A DNA stretch of 8,131 bases, from contig CAYTFK010000313.1 of assembly GCA_964436865.1 (NCBI GenBank), positions 1 through 8,131 of the forward strand, in the 5' to 3' direction. Under the pieces are notes generated by a model. That model worked only from the letters and a program-made list of their open reading frames with translations, searched no databases and had not been told where the DNA came from. A program made the position numbers and the translations under genes. This document shows positions 1-5,107 of the stretch, piece after piece (position 1 is the stretch's first letter; each line of letters opens with the position of its first letter). The stretch comes from JAXGPP01 sp964436865 (lineage in GTDB: Bacteria > Planctomycetota > Planctomycetia > Pirellulales > Thermoguttaceae).

Positions 1-32
1 CGTGAGGAGTACGGGGGAGCGTGAGGAGTACG
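1..32. repeat. Short direct repeat, two copies of a 13-mer
   Basis: The 13-mer CGTGAGGAGTACG occurs at 1-13 and again at 20-32, giving a 19-nt period. The period is not a multiple of three, so it is unlikely to be a protein repeat. The array may continue to the left of the window. One reading frame (from position 2) stays open to a TGA at 98-100 and could be the tail of an upstream gene, but 32 codons are too few to support a call. The rest of 1-198 shows nothing I can name. Confidence 0.5.
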
Positions 33-198
33 TTGCTGGCAGCGCGGGGCTGATTTTGGCAGCTTTTTCGGTCCCGAGTTCGGTTTACGCGCCCTGCTGA
101 AGCAGGGGGGCGAGTGCGGGCTTGTCTGGCGGTTGGGGCGGCGGCAGAATTACAGAGGTTTGCTGACGGTTCCGAGACTGCGGACTGATCATTGTCGC

Positions 199-687
199 AT
201 GTCGGGTCGGCAGTACAGTTTCACGCTGGCGCGATCGGGCCTCAAGCCGGGGTACTATGTACCCGTGCGGCTGCGCATCGTTGACACGGTGACTATTCTC
301 AGCGGTGTGCCAATCTTCGTTGCGGCTATTGCTCTTGTGATGGCATCCGCGCGGTGGGCCGGCCAAATCGGCCTGGGGGTAGTCTGGCGAGAGCCAGCCG
401 TGTTCTTTGTGTGTCTTTGCGCCGTGCTACTGGCGGCGCTTTGGACACTGGGGTTGACGGCGGTTGCCGCGTTGCGGCTTGTTTTTCGTATCACTGGGAT
501 GATGACCAAAGCGGAAGCACGGTACTATCCGCTCCGCGCTGACAAGAGATGCGTTGATCCCTGGCCGGAAGCGTGGCAGAAGGCCGATGTCGGCGGCGCT
601 GCTGAGTGCGGATTTGGGCCGACGGGTGCACGTGAGGCGGCGGCAACAATCGGGATTGTGTCGGATTCACACGCGCCGCCGGCGTGA
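199..687 (+). CDS. Small hypothetical membrane protein with two transmembrane helices
   Basis: I do not recognise the family. From the ATG at 199 the product is 162 residues. Two strongly hydrophobic stretches stand out, at about residues 30-51 (starting TVTILSGVPIFVAAIAL) and 68-95 (VFFVCLCAVLLAALWTLGL), with a short charged loop between them. The tail of about 65 residues contains Y-Y-P-L and W-P-E-A-W and then becomes low in information. This points to a double-spanning inner-membrane protein with a soluble C-terminus. The frame is open further upstream: a TTG at 133 would add 22 residues, but they are arginine-rich and look non-coding, so I prefer the ATG, although no clear Shine-Dalgarno precedes it. 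The next gene starts 24 nt after the stop on the same strand, so the two may be co-transcribed. The function is unknown. Confidence 0.5.
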   Translation: MSGRQYSFTLARSGLKPGYYVPVRLRIVDTVTILSGVPIFVAAIALVMASARWAGQIGLGVVWREPAVFFVCLCAVLLAALWTLGLTAVAALRLVFRITGMMTKAEARYYPLRADKRCVDPWPEAWQKADVGGAAECGFGPTGAREAAATIGIVSDSHAPPA

Positions 688-700
688 TGCGTGCCGTTAC

Positions 701-705
701 GGGAG
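701..705 (+). promoter_or_regulatory. Ribosome binding site for the gene at 712
   Basis: GGGAG lies six bases before the ATG at 712. It decides between that ATG and the in-frame GTG at 691, which has no such site. Confidence 0.55.
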
Positions 706-711
706 ACAGCC

Positions 712-1242
712 ATGAGACTTGACTTGCGAAAAGACGCGCAGAAGATTCGTCGCTTCATCGAGAAACGAATTCGGGACTACCCGAAGTACGAGAATCTCGG
801 TCCCGGGGAAGACGCCGATCCGATAACGCTGATATCGCTGGGTTACTACCTCGAGCAGACGGGCTACTTTGCGATGGTCATTGATACCCGCCGGGACGCC
901 GATAACGACGGGGAATGGACGCTGCACATCGAGAACGATGTGAACGTGCTGGCGTTTCCCCAATGGTGCGCCGCTTTTGAAGAGCTTTGCGAGGGCGGAA
1001 GCGTTTCTGTGACTTTGCCCAATGGAAAAACAAGGATTCTGGACGAAGCAGACGACAACGACAGCGTTGCCCGGCTCTTCGGGGAGACGATCCGGGAAGT
1101 AATGGTCGCACTTCGCGATGCAGGTGCATTCGACAGTCTTCCGCTTTCGCCGAAGGCGTTCTTCGTCGTTGAAGAGTTTGACGGACATTGGGGATGGCCG
1201 GACTACAAGAAGCGGAAGACGCTCGGCCGCTTGCGAAAGTAA
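712..1242 (+). CDS. Hypothetical acidic soluble protein (176 aa)
   Basis: I do not recognise this protein. The ATG at 712 is chosen over the in-frame GTG at 691 because GGGAG sits at the right distance upstream. The product is 176 residues with no signal peptide or membrane segment. It opens with a basic helix (residues 2-22, R-K-D-A-Q-K-I-R-R-F-I-E-K-R) and continues into an alpha/beta-looking region with repeated acidic clusters: D-A-D-N-D-G-E at 62-68 and D-E-A-D-D-N-D further on. Tryptophans fall in short motifs such as G-E-W-T-L-H-I and F-P-Q-W-C. The tail is basic (Y-K-K-R-K-T-L-G-R-L-R-K). The length, acidity and cytoplasmic character resemble single-domain orphan or immunity-type proteins, but that is only a general resemblance. 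The stop codon overlaps the ATG of the short stub ORF that follows (TAATG), which hints at translational coupling to a gene now largely lost. Confidence 0.7.
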   Translation: MRLDLRKDAQKIRRFIEKRIRDYPKYENLGPGEDADPITLISLGYYLEQTGYFAMVIDTRRDADNDGEWTLHIENDVNVLAFPQWCAAFEELCEGGSVSVTLPNGKTRILDEADDNDSVARLFGETIREVMVALRDAGAFDSLPLSPKAFFVVEEFDGHWGWPDYKKRKTLGRLRK

Positions 1243-1334
1243 TGGATCGTGGCAACATGAATGAGACCGACAAGTACATCTTGATCGCCATCAGGACATG
1301 GGTATGGTCCGGCTTCTACGGCCCGGATGAATGA
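1242..1334 (+). pseudogene. N-terminal stub of a lost gene, cut at the GNAT junction
   Basis: An ATG at 1242 overlaps the previous stop (TAATG); a second in-frame ATG lies at 1257. The frame runs 30 (or 25) codons, reading M-N-E-T-D-K-Y-I-L-I-A-I-R-T-W-V-W-S-G-F then Y-G-P-D-E, before a TGA at 1332-1334. The amphipathic helix followed by the W-V-x-S-G-F-Y-x-x-D-E pattern looks like the true beginning of a small protein, not random sequence. From memory it resembles the start of the uncharacterised DUF6891-type region, but I cannot confirm that. The reading ends exactly where GNAT homology begins, so I interpret it as a remnant left by a deletion or by mis-joined sequence. It could also be a genuine tiny peptide. 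Confidence 0.35.
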
Positions 1335-1653
1335 ATACTCCCAGACGCACCGCTGGGCGGAACTGGCGTTCGACCTGGCCCGGGCTCAATGGGGCAGGGG
1401 ATTGACGCGCCAGGCGGTGACCGCGGTAATCCAGTGGACTTTCCAGCAGGACCGGATCGACCGGGTGCACGCCTTCGTCAGGGTCGACAACAGGCGGTCG
1501 CAGCGATTGCTCGAAGGCAGCGGGTTTGTGCGCGAGGGTTGCCTGAGGAGTTTTCGTATGTGTCGCGGGCAGCCACACGATTTCTACGTGTACAGTCTGC
1601 TGCGCTCGGAATGGGCGGCTGGGCGGCCGACGGACGAGCGCGAGCCGGAATAG
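1327..1653 (+). CDS. GNAT-family N-acetyltransferase, N-terminally truncated
   Basis: The product is 108 residues and matches the C-terminal two thirds of RimJ/RimL-type GNAT acetyltransferases, which transfer acetyl from acetyl-CoA to an amine. Visible blocks, in order, are the beta4 region A-E-L-A-F-D-L-A (11-18), the acetyl-CoA loop A-Q-W-G-R-G-L (20-26) followed by the helix Q-A-V-T-A-V-I-Q-W, the beta5 stretch V-H-A-F-V-R-V-D-N (47-55) with S-Q-R-L-L-E, and the family hallmark G-F-V-R-E-G (66-71) leading to Y-S-L-L-R-S-E-W (89-96). Family members are usually about 170-190 residues, so beta1-beta3 and helices 1-2 of the substrate-binding half are missing. The sequence upstream in this frame is non-homologous and soon hits a stop at 1282. 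The acceptor site is therefore probably not functional and this may be a pseudogene. The last 12 residues are an uninformative tail. Confidence 0.7.
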   Translation: MNEYSQTHRWAELAFDLARAQWGRGLTRQAVTAVIQWTFQQDRIDRVHAFVRVDNRRSQRLLEGSGFVREGCLRSFRMCRGQPHDFYVYSLLRSEWAAGRPTDEREPE

Positions 1654-1746
1654 GCCGGTTGGGCTTGGAATCCGCTTCGAAAGCAGGTTTCGCGAGCGGA
1701 GTTGAGTGGAACGGGAGGAGTGGAGGAGAGACTCGCTCTGGGTTCA

Positions 1747-1764
1747 CCCGGCATTCATGCCGGG
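1747..1764. repeat. Perfect palindromic hairpin
   Basis: CCCGGCAT and its exact complement ATGCCGGG flank a two-base centre, so seven or eight base pairs can form. No T-run follows on either strand, so an intrinsic terminator is unlikely. A dispersed intergenic palindrome is a better guess. Confidence 0.6.
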
Positions 1765-1785
1765 CCGAAGACCACCTGCGGCGGA

Positions 1786-1805
1786 GAACGGCCGTGAACG
1801 GCCGT
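1786..1805. repeat. Doubled 10-mer
   Basis: GAACGGCCGT occurs twice in immediate succession. Each unit contains the palindrome ACGGCCGT. Confidence 0.5.
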
Positions 1806-1865
1806 CGGCGGTCTGGTGTGGGGCAATCGGTAAGGGTCGCCTATGGGGCGAGGGGACCGGTTGAG

Positions 1866-1930
1866 GTGGCCTCGCTTGCGCGGCGGGTTACGGTTGTGAG
1901 TGGCCTTGCTTGCGCGGCGGGTTGTGGTTG
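1866..1930. repeat. Imperfect tandem repeat, two 31-nt copies
   Basis: Copies at 1866-1896 and 1900-1930 match at 28 of 31 positions by eye and are separated by three bases (period 34). The shared core is CTTGCGCGGCGGGTT. The location in a gene-free spacer suggests a mobile-type or dispersed intergenic repeat, not coding sequence. Confidence 0.6.
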
Positions 1931-2272
1931 GTGGTGGCTCTCGAGGCTGTTGGACGGGCTTCGAGCATCCAGAAAACCTGAAGATAATTCGTGGTTTTGG
2001 GCGGAGGTTACTTGCGTGGTGGGGGGTTGTCGGATAGATTGATGCGGGCGAGTGAGTGATCGCACCCGGGAGGCTCCGTGTCAGGCGACTTCCTGGGAGG
2101 CGGTTAAACGGCGAAAGGTAGTCTTGACCGGCTGCGGATTCTTCGGGCCGGGAATCGCCGAACAGGGTCTCTTCTCATCATCGGGCACGCGAAAGTGCCG
2201 GGTTCAAGGATGGCGAAGGGTCTGGTGCGCCGATATTGACGAATGCTTACGTGGTTGGGGCCTACCGGGTGC

Positions 2273-2279
2273 AAGGAAG
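2273..2279 (+). promoter_or_regulatory. Ribosome binding site for the esterase
   Basis: AAGGAAG lies about seven bases before the ATG at 2286. It supports that start over in-frame starts upstream, because the reading frame is open back to 2052 with no protein-like content. Confidence 0.5.
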
Positions 2280-2285
2280 TTGTTG

Positions 2286-3082
2286 ATGGTGCTCCATACC
2301 GTTCTGCTCACGGCCGTCGTGGCCGTGCAATGGCCCGTCTCGCTGGGAGAGGGTTTCGCGATCGCCGGGTGGCCCGGGTCGGAACTGGTTAAGGCGCGTG
2401 TGCTGAAGGATCGCGGCAGCGTTGCTGCGGTTCGGAAGGTGAATGTCGGCGGGCGGGACCGATCGTACCGCATCTATCTGCCGCGCGACTATGCTTCCCA
2501 GCGGCCGACGCCCGTGGTGCTGGTGTTCCATGGTTCGGGGAGCGATGCGGAGAGTGTTTCGCAGTTCTCGGGGATGAACACACAGGCCGACAAAGGGGGA
2601 TTCATCGCCGTCTATCCCAACGGCACGCGGTTTCGCAGTACGCCACACGCGTGGAATTCGGGCGGTTTCACTCGCCGTGAGGCGGCTGAATGTCCTGATG
2701 ACGTGGAGTTTGTAAGGCGCCTTCTCGACGATCTGGCAACGACGGTGAACGTGGATGGGAAGCGGGTATACGCCACCGGGCATTCCAGCGGGGCGATGAT
2801 GTGTTACCGGCTGGCGGTGGAACTGCCGGATCGCATCGCCGCGATTGCCCCGGTGGGGGGCACGATGGCCGTTGACGTGGCCGCATCGCAGCTACCCGTC
2901 TCGGTGATTCACTTTCACGGGACGCTTGACACGTTTGTTCCGTGGTGCGGATCGAGCCGAGGGACAACGCGGTCGTTGCTCTTCAAATCGGTGGAGAGGA
3001 CGGTCGGCATCTGGGCGAAGGTGAATGGCTGCCCGGCAGAACCGGTGCTGGTGAACATGCCGAACAAAGCCGCCGACGGCAT
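2286..3082 (+). CDS. Secreted LpqC/PHB-depolymerase-type esterase, 3' end lost in gap
   Basis: This is an alpha/beta-hydrolase of the polyhydroxybutyrate depolymerase / feruloyl esterase type (LpqC, COG3509), probably hydrolysing ester bonds of a polymer or plant-derived substrate outside the cell. Of the protein, 265 residues are visible. The start at 2286 has AAGGAAG upstream and opens with a hydrophobic export segment (residues 2-14, V-L-H-T-V-L-L-T-A-V-V-A-V). Mature-domain landmarks are Y-R-I-Y-L-P-R-D-Y, the oxyanion strand V-L-V-F-H-G-S-G-S, the block Y-P-N-G-T, C-P-D-D-V-E-F-V, the nucleophile elbow G-H-S-S-G-A-M-M with catalytic Ser167, and H-F-H-G-T-L-D-T-F-V-P with catalytic Asp215. 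The catalytic histidine, expected in a late G-G-H-x-W-P-G-like motif, would fall inside the N gap, so completeness cannot be judged. The true substrate cannot be read from the sequence. The gene converges with the adenosyltransferase across the gap. Confidence 0.88.
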
Positions 3083-3182
3083 NNNNNNNNNNNNNNNNNN
3101 NNNNNNNNNNNNNNNNNNNNNNNNNNNNNNNNNNNNNNNNNNNNNNNNNNNNNNNNNNNNNNNNNNNNNNNNNNNNNNNNNN
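3083..3182. other. Assembly gap (100 Ns)
   Basis: There are exactly 100 undetermined bases, the conventional filler for a scaffold join of unknown size. The 3' ends of two convergent genes run into it, from the left and from the right, so the real sequence between them may be longer or shorter and may hold further genes. Confidence 0.99.
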
Positions 3183-3691
3183 GCGTTGGCGGCGCGGGCG
3201 AGGACGAACAGCAGGTCGCTCAAGCGGTTCAAATAGGCGAGCAGGTCGAGGGAGATCTCGGGGCCGGCCTCGCGGATCAGGGTGACGAGGCGGCGCTCGG
3301 CGCGGCGGCAGATTGTCCGGGCGAGGTGGAGCGCGGCGGCGGCCCGGGTGCCGCCAGGGAGGATGAAGGCTTTGAGCGGGGCGAGGCGGGCTTCGTAGCT
3401 GTCGATCTCGGCTTCGAGAGCGGCAATCTGGGGCCGGCCGATGGTCCGCAGGCCGCGCGACACGGGATCGGGAGTGGCCAGTTCCGCGCCGACTTCGAAG
3501 AGTTCGTGCTGCACCCGATCGAGCAGCCGATCGATTGATTCGGGCAAGTCTTCCGCTCGGACGACGCCAATGGCCGCATTCAACTCGTCGACCGTGCCGT
3601 AGGTTTCGATGCGGGCGATGTCTTTTCCGACGCGCGGGCCGGCCAAGAGGCCCGTTTCGCCAAGGTCTCCGGTCCGGGTGTAGATCTTCAT
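3183..3691 (-). CDS. Cob(I)yrinic acid a,c-diamide / cob(I)alamin adenosyltransferase, PduO type, 3' end lost
   Basis: The enzyme moves the 5'-deoxyadenosyl group of ATP onto cob(I)alamin to make coenzyme B12. Visible family blocks are the N-terminal Y-T-R-T-G-D-L-G-E-T (residues 4-13), T-V-D-E-L-N-A (33-39), the nucleotide-binding stretch F-I-L-P-G-G (109-114) with H-L-A-R-T-I-C-R-R-A-E-R (122-133), and Y-L-N-R-L-S-D-L-L-F-V-L-A-R (153-166). A total of 169 residues are present; the family usually has about 180-190, so only the C-terminal tail is in the gap. The start at 3691 is fixed by the conserved M-K-I-Y-T-R-T and by AAAGGAA about six bases upstream. An in-frame ATG at 3721 would add ten unconserved residues. 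No cobalamin riboswitch is visible upstream. Neighbouring genes are not B12-related. The usual symbols are pduO or cobO-like; I leave the symbol blank because the family name does not settle it. Confidence 0.93.
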
Positions 3692-3719
3692 TGGCGTTCC
3701 TTTCCCGTTGCGACAGGGC

Positions 3720-3725
3720 AATATA
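3720..3725 (-). promoter_or_regulatory. Possible -10 element for the adenosyltransferase
   Basis: On the minus strand this reads TATATT, five of six matches to TATAAT, about 30 bases before the start codon. No good -35 hexamer is seen at 16-18 bases, so the call is weak. Confidence 0.25.
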
Positions 3726-3758
3726 CGGCGCGCGGAGTGGTTCGACTATGGGTGGGGG

Positions 3759-3764
3759 TATAAT
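3759..3764 (+). promoter_or_regulatory. Possible -10 element (TATAAT) for the beta-propeller gene
   Basis: A perfect TATAAT stands out in a GC-rich setting, about 110 bases before the ATG at 3872. No convincing -35 hexamer lies 16-18 bases upstream. If it is used, transcription would start about where the heptad array begins, so the whole array would be in the leader RNA. Confidence 0.4.
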
Positions 3765-3770
3765 GAAGCA

Positions 3771-3854
3771 CCAATGAGCAAGTACCAATGAGCAAGTACC
3801 AATGACCAATGAGCAATGACCAATGAGCAATGACTGACGGCTGACGGCTGATAG
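3771..3854. repeat. Heptanucleotide repeat array, 12 units
   Basis: Twelve consecutive 7-mers fill these 84 bases with no phase break. The units are CCAATGA (5 times), GCAAGTA (2), GCAATGA (2), CTGACGG (2) and CTGATAG (1). The first nine are variants of one theme, with CCAATGA and a GCAA-type unit tending to alternate; the last three switch to a CTGA-type theme. The format resembles the short tandemly repeated repetitive (STRR) heptamers described in cyanobacteria; as I recall, one of those is TTGGTCA, which is a rotation of the complement of CCAATGA. The array sits in the divergent spacer between the adenosyltransferase and the beta-propeller gene, four bases before the latter's ribosome binding site. 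Confidence 0.85.
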
Positions 3855-3858
3855 GTTC

Positions 3859-3865
3859 GAGGGAG
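3859..3865 (+). promoter_or_regulatory. Ribosome binding site for the beta-propeller gene
   Basis: GAGGGAG lies six bases before the ATG at 3872 and directly after the heptad array. It is one of the clearest such sites in the window. Confidence 0.6.
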
Positions 3866-3871
3866 ATTACG

Positions 3872-4921
3872 ATGCTGAAGTCACTGGCGGTTTGCGGGGT
3901 GATGATTACGGGGATGTGGGGCGCGGCGGCGCAGGCGGCGGAGGAGTCGGTCGAGGGGCAGTACCTGACGGGCGTGCGGCAGGTGACGCGGGAGTTTGTC
4001 AGGGCAGGGGAGGGGTACTTCGCGCCCGACATGAAGACGATCAGTTTCCAGGCGGTGCCGCGCGACTACCCGTTCTACCAGATCTACATCCAAGCATTGC
4101 CGGACGGGGAGCCGAGGCTGGTGAGCACGGGCCGGGGGCGGACGACGTGCAGCTATTTCGCGCCGGATGGGCAGTCGATCATCTTTGCCTCGAGCCACCT
4201 GGATCCGAACCTGGACGCGACGGAGGCGGCCGAACGGCGGCAACAGGCGGCCGACGCCGAGGCGGGCCGGCGACGGCGGTACGAGTGGGATTTCGATCCG
4301 CATATGGACATTTTCCGCGCGCGGCCGGACGGCAGCGGTTTGGAACGTCTGACCTCGGCCGACGGTTACGACGCGGAGTGCGCCTATTCGCCGGACGGCC
4401 GAACGATCGTCTTCTCGAGCACGCGCGACGGCGACCCGGATCTCTACCTGATGGATGCCGACGGCGGGAATGTGCGCCAGTTGACCAATGCACCGGGCTA
4501 CGACGGCGGGCCGTTCATCTCGCCGGACGGCAAGTGGGTGATCTTCCGCAGCGACCGCAAGAAGGCGGATTACCTGCAGATCTATGCGATCGGCATCGAC
4601 GGGCGGAACGAGGTGGCGCTTACGGACAACGAAGGGGTGAACTGGGCGCCGTACTGGCATCCGAGCGAGCCCTATATTATCTGGGCCGGGGCCGACCATT
4701 CAGATCCGACCGCGCGGCCGAACTACGATCTGTGGCTAATGCGGTACGAAGTGGCCGACGGGAAACTGGCCGCAGGGCCGACGTGGCGGATTACGGATCA
4801 CGCGGCGGCGGACGTGCTGCCGGTGTTTTCACCGGACGGCAAGCGGCTCATGTGGACGAGCACGCGGACGGAGGACCGGTCGGCGCAGTTGTTCATTGGC
4901 GATTTCACGTTGCCGCGGTAG
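3872..4921 (+). CDS. Secreted TolB-like PD40 beta-propeller protein
   Basis: The product is 349 residues and starts with a classical signal peptide: basic Lys3, a hydrophobic core, then A-A-A-Q-A-A with likely cleavage after Ala22. The rest is a beta-propeller built from PD40/TolB-C-terminal-type blades. The 'x-P-D-G' turns are at A-P-D-M (51-54), A-P-D-G (97-100), S-P-D-G (173-176), S-P-D-G (217-220), a degenerate H-P-S-E (263-266) and S-P-D-G (320-323), so six blades. Strands such as I-V-F-S-S-T-R-D-G and D-L-Y-L-M-D-A-D-G-G are typical. An arginine/glutamate-rich helix (about 115-138) is inserted after blade two. TolB in the Tol-Pal system has an extra N-terminal domain that is absent here, and no tolA/tolQ/tolR/pal lies nearby, so I would not call it tolB. 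It may bind a protein or glycan partner outside the membrane, or be a scaffold without enzyme activity. The start is fixed by GAGGGAG upstream. Confidence 0.88.
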   Translation: MLKSLAVCGVMITGMWGAAAQAAEESVEGQYLTGVRQVTREFVRAGEGYFAPDMKTISFQAVPRDYPFYQIYIQALPDGEPRLVSTGRGRTTCSYFAPDGQSIIFASSHLDPNLDATEAAERRQQAADAEAGRRRRYEWDFDPHMDIFRARPDGSGLERLTSADGYDAECAYSPDGRTIVFSSTRDGDPDLYLMDADGGNVRQLTNAPGYDGGPFISPDGKWVIFRSDRKKADYLQIYAIGIDGRNEVALTDNEGVNWAPYWHPSEPYIIWAGADHSDPTARPNYDLWLMRYEVADGKLAAGPTWRITDHAAADVLPVFSPDGKRLMWTSTRTEDRSAQLFIGDFTLPR

Positions 4922-4982
4922 GAGGGGGGTAGGCAGGACGGAATGGGGGCGTTCTCACGGAGAGGGTGAGGATGAGAAGAAT

Positions 4983-5017
4983 GGTGGGGCTCGCTGCGCT
5001 CGACCCACCCTACGAGG
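4983..5017. repeat. Inverted repeat with CCTACG-AGG tail
   Basis: GGTGGG (4983-4988) pairs with CCCACC (5004-5009), and the inner part is GC-rich and partly complementary. It is followed directly by CCTACGAGG. The same tail follows the next hairpin in this spacer, which suggests members of one class of dispersed intergenic element. Confidence 0.5.
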
Positions 5018-5069
5018 CGGTGGGAGGGACGGATGGGGCTTTCGCACGGGGAGGGCGGGAACGAGGGAA

Positions 5070-5097
5070 GACGGATTGAAAATCCGTCCTACGGAGG
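5070..5097. repeat. Perfect 8-bp hairpin with CCTACGGAGG tail
   Basis: GACGGATT (5070-5077) and AATCCGTC (5081-5088) are exact complements around the loop GAA. CCTACGGAGG follows, starting inside the stem. It lies between the 3' ends of two convergent genes, ten bases beyond the stop of the transglutaminase gene, so it could end or stabilise transcripts from either side. It lacks a good T-run, so a standard intrinsic terminator is not proven. Confidence 0.6.
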
Positions 5098-5107
5098 TTG
5101 GGGAACT

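Larger units (their letters stand above)
1654..2285. other. Gene-free spacer with small repeats
   Basis: About 630 bases contain no ORF with protein-like composition on either strand. Two frames stay open simply because of high GC, and both read as arginine/glycine-rich noise. The stretch holds the hairpin at 1747-1764, a doubled 10-mer at 1786-1805, an imperfect 31-nt tandem repeat at 1866-1930, and a 5-bp stem (GGCAC/GTGCC, 2184-2199) in the probable leader of the esterase. No convincing promoter pair was found. Confidence 0.6.

Noticed and set aside
1771..1990. CRISPR array
   Set aside because: The repeats occur only twice each, with spacers of three bases or none, and no cas gene is nearby.
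1389..2042. A 217-codon + frame overlapping the GNAT gene and the following spacer
   Set aside because: It is out of frame with the GNAT motifs and composed of arginine/glycine-rich filler. The spacer repeats run through it without respecting codons.
3771..3850. Hydrophobic, signal-peptide-like starts on the minus strand (L-V-I-G-H-C-S type)
   Set aside because: They come from the heptad array. Seven is not a multiple of three, so the complement of the repeat reads as a 7-residue hydrophobic pattern in every frame and imitates membrane segments.
3692..3871. Cobalamin riboswitch upstream of the adenosyltransferase
   Set aside because: The leader is short and lacks a B12-box (GCCACTG-like) sequence. 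The spacer is taken up by the heptad array, which belongs to the opposite side.
3892..4932. A 346-codon open frame covering the beta-propeller gene in another + frame, and a 272-codon one on the minus strand
   Set aside because: Both are arginine/glycine-rich by-products of high GC. The frame at 3872 has a signal peptide, six P-D-G turns and a ribosome binding site.
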